64,000 nt of DNA from Streptomyces sp. LUP30 (GTDB taxonomy: Bacteria > Actinomycetota > Actinomycetes > Streptomycetales > Streptomycetaceae): the NCBI RefSeq assembly GCF_001746365.1, contig NZ_MJAJ01000004.1, forward strand, positions 1-64,000. Reading direction: 5' to 3'. The notes below the pieces were generated by a model. It did no database searches and was not told the DNA's origin. It worked only from the letters and a program-made list of their open reading frames with translations. Made by a program: the position numbers and the translations under genes. Positions within the stretch are counted from its first letter, which is position 1. Every line of letters starts with the position of its first letter. Of this stretch, positions 1 to 8,317 are shown in pieces.

Positions 1-56
1 CCACCGCGGGCGGCGTGAAGAAGGACGAAGCGGAGTCGGCCGGCAAGAAGCGCTGA
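1..56 (+). CDS. C-terminal end of an upstream gene (partial)
   Basis: The first bases read in one frame as a short basic tail (…GGVKKDEAESAGKKR) ending at TGA 54-56, followed at once by a strong hairpin. That is how a gene end looks. In Streptomyces the gene before rne is, as I recall, a radical-SAM-associated protein (DUF2344/TIGR03936 family), but nothing in these 18 codons identifies it, so the product is left open. Confidence 0.6.
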   Translation, partial: TAGGVKKDEAESAGKKR

Positions 57-70
57 CGGCCGACGGTACG

Positions 71-110
71 ACGACGAGGGCGCCCGGGTTCTGCCGGGCG
101 CCTTCGTCGT
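71..110 (+). terminator. Strong hairpin after the first gene
   Basis: Bases 71-87 pair with 94-110 over 17 bp with a single G-U pair and a 6-base loop. It lies 15 bases after the preceding stop. There is no U-tract, as is common for Streptomyces terminators. It ends where an in-frame GTG at 111 would begin, which argues against that codon being the start of rne. Confidence 0.75.
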
Positions 111-179
111 GTGCGGGCGGGTTCAGTCGCCGCGGGCCGCCAGCGACAGGGTGCGCTGGGCGGCCGCCACCACGGCCGC

Positions 180-3100
180 GTGACCACGCCCACGGAGACT
201 CCGGCCGAGGCCGTGGAGTCCGCCGAGGCGGAGTCCGCGCCCGAGGAGCCCGTCGCCCAGGCTGCCGAGGAGGCGCCTGCCGAGGCCGCTCCGCGCACGC
301 GGCGCCGCGCCACCCGGCGGGTGACCGCGCCCGTCGCCACGCCGGAGGCCGAGACCCCGGCCGAAGCCGCCGGAGTCGTCGAAGCCGCAGAGCCTGTCGC
401 GACGGAGGCGCCCGCGGTGGCCGAGGAGGCGGCCGAGCCGGCCGCTCCGCGCTCCCGTCGGCGTGCCACCCGTCGCGTCTCCGCGCCCGCCGCCGAGATC
501 CCCGAGGTCTCCGCACCCCAGGCGCCCGAGCCTGCCGAGGCCCCCGAGGAGCCGGTCGCTCCCGCCGCCGTCGAGGAGCCGAAGGCCCCCGAGGCTCCCG
601 AGGCCCCTGCCGCCGACGAGGACGCCGGCCCGCGCCGCGGCCGCCGGCGGGTGGTCCGCCGGGCCGCCGGAGGCTTCTCCGCGCCCGAGCCCGTCAAGGG
701 TGAGGAGGACGACGCGCCGCGCCGTCCGGCGCGCCCCGCGGTCGCCGTGTTCCAGGCGCCCGTGTTCGCCGAGCCGCAGTTCCAGACCCCGCAGCGGGCC
801 GCAGCCCAGGCCGCCGCCGAGGCGGAGACCGTCGTGGCGGAGGAGCCCGAAGAGGTGCAGAGCGCCCCGGAGCTTTCCGAGGAGCCCGCCGGTTCGCGTC
901 GCCGTCGTCGCCGCAGGACCGCCGGCGCCGGCGAGGAGGCCGAGTCCGGCCGCACCGCCGCGCCGGCCGCACAGGCCGCCGAGACCGCGGCGCCCTCCGC
1001 CCGACACGAGGCGGAGAGCGAGCCGGACGAGGCCGACGAAGCCGACGAGGCTGCCGAGGACGTCGTCGAGAGCGATGACGACAGCGAGGAGACCGGGTCG
1101 CGTCGTCGTCGCCGCCGCGGCGGCCGTCGTCGCCGTCGTGGCGACGCGGCCGACGGCGAGGGGGAGTCCGGCGACGCCGACTCCGACGAGCTCGCCGCCG
1201 AGCAGGCCGCCCAGGACGCCGAGGACAGCGCCGAGCAGGAGGACGAGGACGCGGAGGACGAGGACGCGGGCGGTTCCACCGCCGGCAGCCGTCGTCGCCG
1301 TCGCCGTCGGCGCCGGGCCGGGGACTCCTCCACCGAGGCCGAGCCCGTCGTCGGGGACCCGGAGCGCACGGTCGTCAAGGTCCGCGAGCCGCGCAAGCCC
1401 TCCGAGCCGTCCGACGAGGTGCAGTCCATCAAGGGCTCGACCCGTCTGGAGGCCAAGAAGCAGCGCCGCCGGGAAGGCCGTGAACAGGGTCGCCGCCGCG
1501 TGCCGATCATCACCGAGGCCGAGTTCCTGGCCCGGCGCGAGGCCGTCGAGCGGGTGATGGTCGTCCGCCAGAGCGGCGAGCGCACCCAGATCGGCGTCCT
1601 CGAGGACAACGTGCTCGTCGAGCACTACGTCAACAAGGAGCAGGCCACCTCGTACGTCGGCAACGTGTACCTGGGCAAGGTGCAGAACGTGCTGCCGTCG
1701 ATGGAGGCCGCGTTCATCGACATCGGCAAGGGGCGCAACGCCGTCCTGTACGCCGGAGAGGTCAACTTCGAGGCGCTCGGCATGGCCAACGGGCCGCGCC
1801 GCATCGAGGCCGCCCTCAAGTCGGGCCAGCCGGTCCTCGTGCAGGTGACGAAGGACCCGATCGGCCACAAGGGCGCCCGTCTGACCAGCCAGGTCTCCCT
1901 TCCGGGCCGCTACCTCGTGTACGTGCCCGAGGGCTCGATGACCGGCATCAGCCGCAAGCTGCCCGACACCGAGCGGGCCCGGCTGAAGACGATCCTCAAG
2001 AAGATCGTCCCCGAGGACGCGGGCGTCATCGTGCGCACCGCCGCCGAGGGTGCGAGCGAGGACGAGCTGCGCCGTGACGTCGAGCGTCTGCAGGGGCAGT
2101 GGGAGGAGATCCAGAAGAAGGCCAAGAGCGGCAACGCTCCGACGCTGCTGTACGGCGAGCCGGACATGACCGTCCGGGTCGTTCGCGACATCTTCAACGA
2201 GGACTTCTCCAAGGTCATCGTCAGCGGCGACGAGGCCTGGTCGACCATCCACGGCTATGTCTCGCACGTGGCCCCCGACCTCGCCCAGCGGCTGTCGAAG
2301 TGGACGTCCGAGGTCGACGTCTTCGCCACCTACCGGATCGACGAGCAGCTCGCCAAGGCGCTGGACCGCAAGGTCTGGCTGCCCAGCGGCGGCTCGCTGG
2401 TGATCGACCGGACCGAGGCCATGGTCGTGGTCGACGTCAACACCGGAAAGTTCACCGGTCAGGGCGGCAACCTCGAAGAGACGGTCACCAGGAACAACCT
2501 GGAGGCGGCCGAGGAGATCGTGCGTCAGCTGCGGCTGCGCGACCTCGGCGGCATCATCGTGATCGACTTCATCGACATGGTGCTGGAGTCCAACCGGGAC
2601 CTGGTGCTGCGGCGACTGCTGGAGTGCCTGGGCCGCGACCGGACCAAGCACCAGGTCGCCGAGGTCACCTCGCTGGGCCTGGTGCAGATGACCCGCAAGC
2701 GGGTCGGCCAGGGTCTGCTGGAGTCCTTCTCCGAGACCTGCGTGCACTGCAACGGGCGCGGTGTCATCGTCCACATGGAGCAGCCGACGTCCGTCGGCGG
2801 CGGCGCCAAGCGCAAGAAGCGCGGCCGCGGCGGCGACGGACAGGGCCACGACCACGAGTACGAGACCGCGGCGACCGAGGTCGTCGAGCCGTACGCGGGC
2901 GCCGAGCCGGAGACGGAGAGCGAGGCCGAGGTCGCCGCGGAGGTGGCCGAGCCGGTCGCGCTGGCCGCCCCCGAGTTCGCCGTGGACGAGGAGCTGTACA
3001 GCAGCGTCGCCGAGGCGGAGGCCGCCGCCACGCGTGGCCGGGGCCGACGCCGGTCGAGCCGCAGGGCGTCCGCTCCGGCGGGCGCGCCGAGGGGCGGGTC

Positions 3101-3899
3101 GCGCCGTGCGGGCGGCTCCGAGGCGTTCGTCTCGGAGCTGTCGGCCGGGACCGCGGAGGAGGCCGTCGACGCGCCCACCGCGCAGGACGTCACCGTCGAG
3201 GCGGAGACCGAGCGTCCGGTGCAGCCGGCCGAGACGGTCACTGCGCACACGGAGCCGGTCGCCGTCGAGGACCCGGTCGTCGAGGCCCCCGCCGAGACCC
3301 CGGTCGCCGAGGACGCCGCGCCCAAGGGCCGCACGCGCCGCCGCGCCACCCGCAAGGTGTCCGCGCCGGCCGGGTCGCCCGCGGGGGCGGAGGCCGCCGT
3401 GGTGACGGTCACCGAGACCCCGGTCGTCGTGACGCCGGTCGCCGAGACCGCTCCGGTGGAGCAGCCGGAGGCCGAGCAGGCCGCCGAGCCGGTCGCCGAG
3501 AGCGCGGCCCCGGCCCGTCCGCGGCGCCGCGCCGTGCGCAAGGCCACCGCGCCGACCGCCTCCGAGGAGACGGCCGTCGTGGTCGTACCGTCGGTCGCGG
3601 CGGACGCCACGGCCGAGCCCGCGTCCGAGGGAGTGTCCGAGGCGACGTCCGAGGGGGCCGCCGCGCCCGCCGAGGACGCGCAGGACGCTCCGGCGAAGAA
3701 GACGGCCGCTCGCAAGACCGCGAAGAAGGCCACCGCGAAGAAGGCCGCCACCAAGAAGACGGCGGCGGCCAAGACGACGGCCGCGAAGAAGACCGCCGCC
3801 AAGAAGACGACGGCCAAGAAGGCGGCCAAGTCGGTGTCGAAGAAGACCGTGGCGGCGCAGCCGAGTGTGCCGTCCGTCACGGCCTCGACGGAGGACTGA
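180..3899 (+). CDS. rne: Ribonuclease E/G family endoribonuclease (actinobacterial RNase E)
   Basis: Endoribonuclease that starts mRNA decay and processes rRNA and tRNA precursors. From GTG 180 it is 1239 aa. The catalytic core spans roughly residues 455-880: an S1-like RNA-binding segment, then the DNase I-like domain with metal-binding aspartates D752 (VVDVNTGK) and D796 (IVIDFIDM), then the Zn-link cysteines C854 and C857 (CVHCNGRG). The D-D and D-C spacings match E. coli RNase E (D303, D346, C404/C407). Both flanks are disordered Ala/Glu/Val-rich arms carrying repeated Arg-rich cassettes, and the last ~60 residues form a Lys/Ala histone-H1-like tail. The start is uncertain: GTG 111 is also in frame but abuts the upstream hairpin and the stretch 111-179 has poor codon bias. 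Neither start has a clear ribosome-binding site. Confidence 0.95.
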   Translation: MTTPTETPAEAVESAEAESAPEEPVAQAAEEAPAEAAPRTRRRATRRVTAPVATPEAETPAEAAGVVEAAEPVATEAPAVAEEAAEPAAPRSRRRATRRVSAPAAEIPEVSAPQAPEPAEAPEEPVAPAAVEEPKAPEAPEAPAADEDAGPRRGRRRVVRRAAGGFSAPEPVKGEEDDAPRRPARPAVAVFQAPVFAEPQFQTPQRAAAQAAAEAETVVAEEPEEVQSAPELSEEPAGSRRRRRRRTAGAGEEAESGRTAAPAAQAAETAAPSARHEAESEPDEADEADEAAEDVVESDDDSEETGSRRRRRRGGRRRRRGDAADGEGESGDADSDELAAEQAAQDAEDSAEQEDEDAEDEDAGGSTAGSRRRRRRRRRAGDSSTEAEPVVGDPERTVVKVREPRKPSEPSDEVQSIKGSTRLEAKKQRRREGREQGRRRVPIITEAEFLARREAVERVMVVRQSGERTQIGVLEDNVLVEHYVNKEQATSYVGNVYLGKVQNVLPSMEAAFIDIGKGRNAVLYAGEVNFEALGMANGPRRIEAALKSGQPVLVQVTKDPIGHKGARLTSQVSLPGRYLVYVPEGSMTGISRKLPDTERARLKTILKKIVPEDAGVIVRTAAEGASEDELRRDVERLQGQWEEIQKKAKSGNAPTLLYGEPDMTVRVVRDIFNEDFSKVIVSGDEAWSTIHGYVSHVAPDLAQRLSKWTSEVDVFATYRIDEQLAKALDRKVWLPSGGSLVIDRTEAMVVVDVNTGKFTGQGGNLEETVTRNNLEAAEEIVRQLRLRDLGGIIVIDFIDMVLESNRDLVLRRLLECLGRDRTKHQVAEVTSLGLVQMTRKRVGQGLLESFSETCVHCNGRGVIVHMEQPTSVGGGAKRKKRGRGGDGQGHDHEYETAATEVVEPYAGAEPETESEAEVAAEVAEPVALAAPEFAVDEELYSSVAEAEAAATRGRGRRRSSRRASAPAGAPRGGSRRAGGSEAFVSELSAGTAEEAVDAPTAQDVTVEAETERPVQPAETVTAHTEPVAVEDPVVEAPAETPVAEDAAPKGRTRRRATRKVSAPAGSPAGAEAAVVTVTETPVVVTPVAETAPVEQPEAEQAAEPVAESAAPARPRRRAVRKATAPTASEETAVVVVPSVAADATAEPASEGVSEATSEGAAAPAEDAQDAPAKKTAARKTAKKATAKKAATKKTAAAKTTAAKKTAAKKTTAKKAAKSVSKKTVAAQPSVPSVTASTED

Positions 3900-3922
3900 C
3901 CCCGCCCGGCGCGGGTACTCAC

Positions 3923-3956
3923 GGCGCGGGCGGCCGGACATCCGGCCGCCCGCGCC
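3923..3956 (+). terminator. rne terminator
   Basis: Perfect inverted repeat: 3923-3938 pairs with 3941-3956 (16 bp; in practice 15 bp with a 4-base loop). It lies 24 bases after the rne stop and separates rne from the wall-polymer operon. Confidence 0.85.
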
Positions 3957-4355
3957 GGCGTTTCACCCGCCTCCCGCGCCCGCGTCGCCGTGCGTTCACC
4001 GGGGAGTTACTCTGTGTCTCGCTTGTGATGGAGCGCACCCGCGCGGTGGGTTTCGGGGTGGTGACCCTGGGCAAGATCGTCGTCTCCAGACTGGTAACGT
4101 GCACTCTGGTCTCGGTGGCCGAAGACATGCACACCGTGACCACAGCCGAAGAGCACATCCGGTCTTCCAGCCCGGAGACGGCTGACTTCCCGCAAGGAAC
4201 CCTCACGGGGCGGGGTCCTGTGTACAAGCCGTCCGCCCGCCCACAGGCGTCGGCGGACAACCAGGGATGCGGCCGTGCTGTGCATCGACACGGTCCCTTC
4301 CCGACCATGCATGACGTGGTGCGCCTTCGAGGTCGCCGTAGAGGAGGGGATGTCG
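3957..4355 (+). promoter_or_regulatory. Intergenic leader of the amino-sugar operon
   Basis: About 400 bp without a convincing gene between the rne terminator and the aminotransferase. It presumably holds the operon promoter and a long 5' leader. A GTTACTC element at 4006-4012 recurs in the leader of the second wall-polymer block (19293). TAACGT near 4097 is a possible -10 box, but no well-spaced -35 is evident. Confidence 0.35.
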
Positions 4356-5471
4356 ATGACCGACGCCCATGAGTTCATACCGGCCGCCAAACCAGTGATC
4401 GGCGAGGAGGAGATCGAAGCCGCCGTGCGTGTTCTGCGCAGCGGCATGGTCGTCCAGGGGCCCGAGGTGGCCGCCTTCGAGGAGGAGTTCTCGGAGCTGG
4501 TCGAGGGACGTCACTGCGTCGCGGTCAACTCCGGCACCTCAGCGCTGCACCTGTCGCTCCTCGCCCTCGGCCTCGGCCCGGGCGACGAGGTCATCGTGCC
4601 GTCGTTCTCCTTCGCCGCCTCCGCCAACGCGGTGCGGCTGGTCGGCGCGGACGTCGTGTTCGCCGACGTCGACCCGGAGACGTTCTGCCTGGACCCGGCC
4701 GCGGTCGAGGCCGCCCTGTCGCCGCGCACGGCCGCGATCATGCCGGTGCACCTGTACGGTCACCCGGCGGCCATGGACAAGATCATGGAGATCGGCCGGC
4801 AGCACGGGCTCGCCGTCGTCGAGGACGCCTGCCAGGCCCACGCGGCCGCGCTGAACGGCACCCCGGTCGGCGCGTTCGGCGCCGCGGGCACCTTCAGCTT
4901 CTACCCGACGAAGAACATGCACAGCCTCGAGGGCGGCATGATCTCCACCGGGGACGCGGAGACCGCGCGGACCCTTCGCCTGCTGCGCAACCAGGGCATG
5001 GAGAAGCGCTACGCCAACGAGATCGTCGGCGCCAACGTGCGCATGACGGACGTCTCGGCGGCGATCGGCCGCGTGCAGCGCCGCAAGCTGGACGGCTGGA
5101 CCGAACAGCGCATCGCCAACGCCGCCTACCTCACCGAGCACATCACGGCGCCGAACGTGATCACGCCGAAGGTCGCCGAGGGCGCCCGGCACATCTACCA
5201 CCAGTACACGGTGCGCATCCAGGGCGACCGCGACGCCGCCATGGCCCGGCTGACCGAGGCCGGCATCGGCAACGCGGTGTACTACCCGACGCCCATCCAC
5301 CGGCTGAAGCCGTACTGGGAGCCCGACCAGAAGGCGGGCCGCGACTGGGACCTGCCCGAGACCGACCGTGCGGCCGCCGAGGTCGTGTCCCTGCCCGTGC
5401 ACCCGGCCCTGTCCACGCAGGACCTGGAGCGCATCGTCACCGCCGTCAATGCTCTGGGGGAGCAACTGTGA
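4356..5471 (+). CDS. DegT/DnrJ/EryC1/StrS-family sugar aminotransferase (WbpE-like)
   Basis: PLP-dependent aminotransferase (371 aa) that installs an amino group on a keto nucleotide sugar. Visible signatures: the N-terminal substrate segment (AVNSGTSALHLSL), the cofactor aspartate stretch (VEDACQAHAA) and the Schiff-base lysine K186 in FSFYPTKNMHSLEGG. ATG 4356 is chosen because GGAGG at 4343-4347 lies 8 bases away; ATG 4350 would be too close. It overlaps the next gene by GTGA, so the two are probably translationally coupled. With that oxidoreductase, the downstream 6-dehydrogenase, and the epimerase and acetyltransferase on the other strand, its likely role is transamination of UDP-3-keto-GlcNAcA in a UDP-ManNAc(3NAc)A pathway. 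Substrate is inferred from context; a different 3-amino sugar is possible. Confidence 0.9.
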   Translation: MTDAHEFIPAAKPVIGEEEIEAAVRVLRSGMVVQGPEVAAFEEEFSELVEGRHCVAVNSGTSALHLSLLALGLGPGDEVIVPSFSFAASANAVRLVGADVVFADVDPETFCLDPAAVEAALSPRTAAIMPVHLYGHPAAMDKIMEIGRQHGLAVVEDACQAHAAALNGTPVGAFGAAGTFSFYPTKNMHSLEGGMISTGDAETARTLRLLRNQGMEKRYANEIVGANVRMTDVSAAIGRVQRRKLDGWTEQRIANAAYLTEHITAPNVITPKVAEGARHIYHQYTVRIQGDRDAAMARLTEAGIGNAVYYPTPIHRLKPYWEPDQKAGRDWDLPETDRAAAEVVSLPVHPALSTQDLERIVTAVNALGEQL

Positions 5472-6493
5472 GTACCGGGAAGTCGCTGCGAGCGGGACTC
5501 GTCGGCCTCGGTTCCATGGGGCGTCACCACGCCCGTGTCCTGTCGGGTCTGGACGCCGTCGACCTCGTCGGCGTCGTCGACCCGATGGGGGACAAGTTCG
5601 GCGCCGCCCAGGGCGCGCCGATCCTGAACAGCGTCGAGGAGCTCATCGCCCTCGGTGTGGACTACGCGGTGGTGGCCTGCCCGACGCATCTGCACGAAGA
5701 GGTCGGGCTGGCGCTCGCCGACGCCGGCGTCTGCGCGCTGATCGAGAAGCCGGTCGCGGAGTCCGTGGAGGGCGCCCGCCGCCTCGTCGAGGCTTTCGAG
5801 TCCAAGGGCCTGGTGGCCGGCGTCGGTCACATCGAGCGGTGCAACCCGGCGCTGCTCTCGCTGCGCGCCCGCCTGGAGGCCGGCGAGCTCGGCGACGTCT
5901 ACCAGGTCGTCACCCGCCGCCAGGGTCCCTTCCCGCACCGGATCGCGGACGTCGGCGTCGTCAAGGACCTCGCCACGCACGACATCGACCTCACCGGCTG
6001 GGTCACCGGTCGCCAGTACGTGTCGATCGCCGCGCACACCGTCTCCAAGAGCGGTCGTGAGCACGAGGACATGGTCTCCGCGGTGGGCCGCCTCGACGAC
6101 GGCACCATGGTCAACCACCTGGTGAACTGGCTGAGCCCGCTCAAGGAGCGGTTCACCTCGGTCACGGGTGAGCGCGGCTGCTTCATCGCCGACACCCTCA
6201 CCGCCGACCTGACGTTCCACTCCAACGCGGCGGTGACCACCGAGTGGGAGGCCCTGCGGGCCTTCCGCGGCGTCTCCGAGGGCGACATGGTCCGGTACGC
6301 CATCCCGAAGCGCGAGCCGCTGCAGGTCGAGCACGAGCTCTTCCGGGACGCGGTGCTCGGCAAGCCCGTCGACATCTGCTCCCTGCGCCAGGGCATGCGG
6401 ACCGTCGAGGTCGCGGCTGCGCTTCTGGAATCGGCCGCCCACAACACCAGCGTTACGCTTCCGGTGGAGGACCTGGCCGTCCATGGCAGCTGA
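5468..6493 (+). CDS. Gfo/Idh/MocA-family oxidoreductase (WbpB-like sugar 3-dehydrogenase)
   Basis: NAD(P)-dependent oxidoreductase of 341 aa. The N-terminal Rossmann fold begins GLVGLGSMGRHHARVL and the family's lysine motif is LIEKPVAES at about residues 92-100. Starts at GTG 5468 inside the stop of the aminotransferase (GTGA overlap). In the P. aeruginosa O-antigen pathway a member of this family (WbpB) oxidises C3 of UDP-GlcNAcA so that the partner aminotransferase (WbpE) can act. The tight coupling to an aminotransferase here supports the same pairing. Substrate is an inference. It is followed by a 108-base gap before the glycosyltransferase. Confidence 0.88.
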   Translation: MSTGKSLRAGLVGLGSMGRHHARVLSGLDAVDLVGVVDPMGDKFGAAQGAPILNSVEELIALGVDYAVVACPTHLHEEVGLALADAGVCALIEKPVAESVEGARRLVEAFESKGLVAGVGHIERCNPALLSLRARLEAGELGDVYQVVTRRQGPFPHRIADVGVVKDLATHDIDLTGWVTGRQYVSIAAHTVSKSGREHEDMVSAVGRLDDGTMVNHLVNWLSPLKERFTSVTGERGCFIADTLTADLTFHSNAAVTTEWEALRAFRGVSEGDMVRYAIPKREPLQVEHELFRDAVLGKPVDICSLRQGMRTVEVAAALLESAAHNTSVTLPVEDLAVHGS

Positions 6494-6601
6494 GCATCAC
6501 ACATCGGGGGAACGGTGCGTGCTCGGCGGGACTCCTATGTTCTGTGAGACTTTCCCCGCAGGACCAAGCCGGCCCGGCCGGCGGAGACCAGGAGCCCTAG
6601 C

Positions 6602-8308
6602 ATGAGTGCTGCGCCTGACGTCAGCGTCGTCGTCGCGGTATACAACACGATGCCGTACCTGACGGAGTGCCTGAACTCCCTGGTCAACCAGACCATCGGA
6701 CGCGAGCGGCTGGAGATCGTCGCCGTCGACGACGGCTCCACCGACGACAGCGGCCGCGAACTCGACCGGTTCGCGGCCCTGTACCCGGACACCGTCAAGG
6801 TGATCCACCAGTCGAACTCCGGCGGCCCGGCCGCGCCCAGCAACCGGGCGCTGGAGGTGGCCGCCGGCCGGTACGTGTACTTCATCGGCTCCGACGACTA
6901 CCTCGGCGAGGAGGCGTTGGAGCGCATGGTGGACTACGCCGACAAGCACGATTCGGACGTGGTCGTCGGCAAGATGGTCGGCACCAACGGCCGTTACGTC
7001 CATCAGGCGCTCTACAAGACGAGCGACCCGGACGTCAGTCTGTACGACTCCGCGCTGCCCTTCACCCTGGCCAACACCAAGCTGTTCCGCCGGGAGCTGG
7101 TCGAGAAGCACAAGCTGCGCTTCCCCGAGCACCTGCCGGTGGGCAGCGACCAGCCGTTCACCATCGAGGCGTGCGTCCGCGCGAAGAAGATCTCGGTGGT
7201 GGCCGACTACACCTGCTACTACGCGGTCAAGCGCGGCGACGCCAGCAACATCACCTACCGGGCCGACCATCTGGCGCGGCTGCGTGCGGCCGGCGAGATC
7301 ATGGACTTCGCGGCCGGTCTCGTCGAGGCGGGTCCCCAGCGGGACGCGCTGCTGCGTCGGCACTTCACCTGGGAGCTCGCCAAGCTCGTCCAGGACGACT
7401 TCCCCGGCCTGGACCGCGAGCTCCAGCGGCAGATCTGCGCGGGCATCGCGCGGCTCGCCGACGTGTACTTCACCGACGGCGTCCGTGACGCGATGGACGT
7501 CAAGCGCCGGGTGCGCATAGCGCTGGCCAGGGCCGGTGCGATCGACGAGCTCGCCGAGGCGATCAGCTCGGAGAGTGAGCACGGGGCGCCCCCGTTCGTC
7601 CTGGAGGGCGGACGGGCCTTCGCTCGTTACGCCGGTTTCCGCGACCCGCGCATCGGCCTGGCGGACCGGGTCTACGAGCTGGTCGGGGAGTCCGTTCCCG
7701 GCCGTCTCGCCCAGGGCACCGAGCTGCTGGCCTCCGCCTGGGAACAGGACGGCGAGGCGCTTGCCTACACGCTCTCCGTCCGGGTGCCGGTGCTCGGCGA
7801 CGTCCAGGGCAGCGTGGTCCGGCTCGCCACGAAAGCCATGCCCAAGTCGGCGGACAAGCCCGGCGCGCGTCGGCTGAAGGCCGACCACGTCCTGCCGCCG
7901 CCGGTGGGCGAGGTGACGTGCGAGCCGTCCGGGGACGGCGCGGCCACCGTGCTGCACGCCCGGATCCCGCTGGAGTACGTCACCGTCAGGCGCGGTGTGC
8001 GGGTATACCTGGACGTGGCCGGTTCGACGTACGAGATTCCCGTGCGGGGCAAGGACCTGCCCATGCCGCTGGCCTGCCTCTGGGGCCGGGAGGGGGACCC
8101 CTACCGGGCGTCGGCCATCGTCAACGACAAGGGGCGTGTCGTGATCGACACGGCTCGGATGTACCCGCCGAAGAGCGCTCTGCTGCTCCGGGCGCTGGCA
8201 GCTCCCGCCCGGAAGCTGAAGTCCTTGGCCGTCCGCTCCAGGGCGGCCGGCGTCAGAAAGTTGAAGTCCGCCGGTTTCAAGAAGCCGACCGGTTTGAAAA
8301 GGAAGTAG
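6602..8308 (+). CDS. GT2-family glycosyltransferase, TarS-like, with C-terminal domains
   Basis: 568 aa. The N-terminal GT-A domain (about residues 5-240) has DVSVVVAVYN, DDGSTDDS, the metal-site equivalent GSDDY and the catalytic region GSDQPFTIEA. The remaining ~320 residues include beta-rich segments (about 365-510) and a Lys/Arg-rich tail, an arrangement resembling poly(ribitol-phosphate) GlcNAc-transferases such as TarS, where the C-terminal part drives oligomerisation. AGGAG at 6590-6594 lies 7 bases before ATG 6602. It is paralogous to the shorter enzyme at 23424; they share NSGGP and the VVADYTCYY block. Compared with that paralog the DxD is SDD and the ED base motif is SD. The likely role is glycosylation of a wall polymer; donor and acceptor are unknown. 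No signal peptide or membrane span is seen, so it should act on the cytoplasmic face. Confidence 0.85.
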   Translation: MSAAPDVSVVVAVYNTMPYLTECLNSLVNQTIGRERLEIVAVDDGSTDDSGRELDRFAALYPDTVKVIHQSNSGGPAAPSNRALEVAAGRYVYFIGSDDYLGEEALERMVDYADKHDSDVVVGKMVGTNGRYVHQALYKTSDPDVSLYDSALPFTLANTKLFRRELVEKHKLRFPEHLPVGSDQPFTIEACVRAKKISVVADYTCYYAVKRGDASNITYRADHLARLRAAGEIMDFAAGLVEAGPQRDALLRRHFTWELAKLVQDDFPGLDRELQRQICAGIARLADVYFTDGVRDAMDVKRRVRIALARAGAIDELAEAISSESEHGAPPFVLEGGRAFARYAGFRDPRIGLADRVYELVGESVPGRLAQGTELLASAWEQDGEALAYTLSVRVPVLGDVQGSVVRLATKAMPKSADKPGARRLKADHVLPPPVGEVTCEPSGDGAATVLHARIPLEYVTVRRGVRVYLDVAGSTYEIPVRGKDLPMPLACLWGREGDPYRASAIVNDKGRVVIDTARMYPPKSALLLRALAAPARKLKSLAVRSRAAGVRKLKSAGFKKPTGLKRK

Positions 8309-8317
8309 CGACCCTCC

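Noticed and set aside
111..179. GTG 111 as the start of rne
   Set aside because: It begins directly at the base of a strong terminator hairpin, and the 23 codons to GTG 180 have weak third-position bias. It is kept only as an alternative.
123..3941. A 1272-codon open frame antisense to rne, and a 757-codon plus-strand frame at 2099-4372
   Set aside because: Both are by-products of extreme G/C third-position bias in rne. Their translations are Arg/Gly/Leu-rich low-complexity sequence with no motif, while the rne frame has all catalytic residues.
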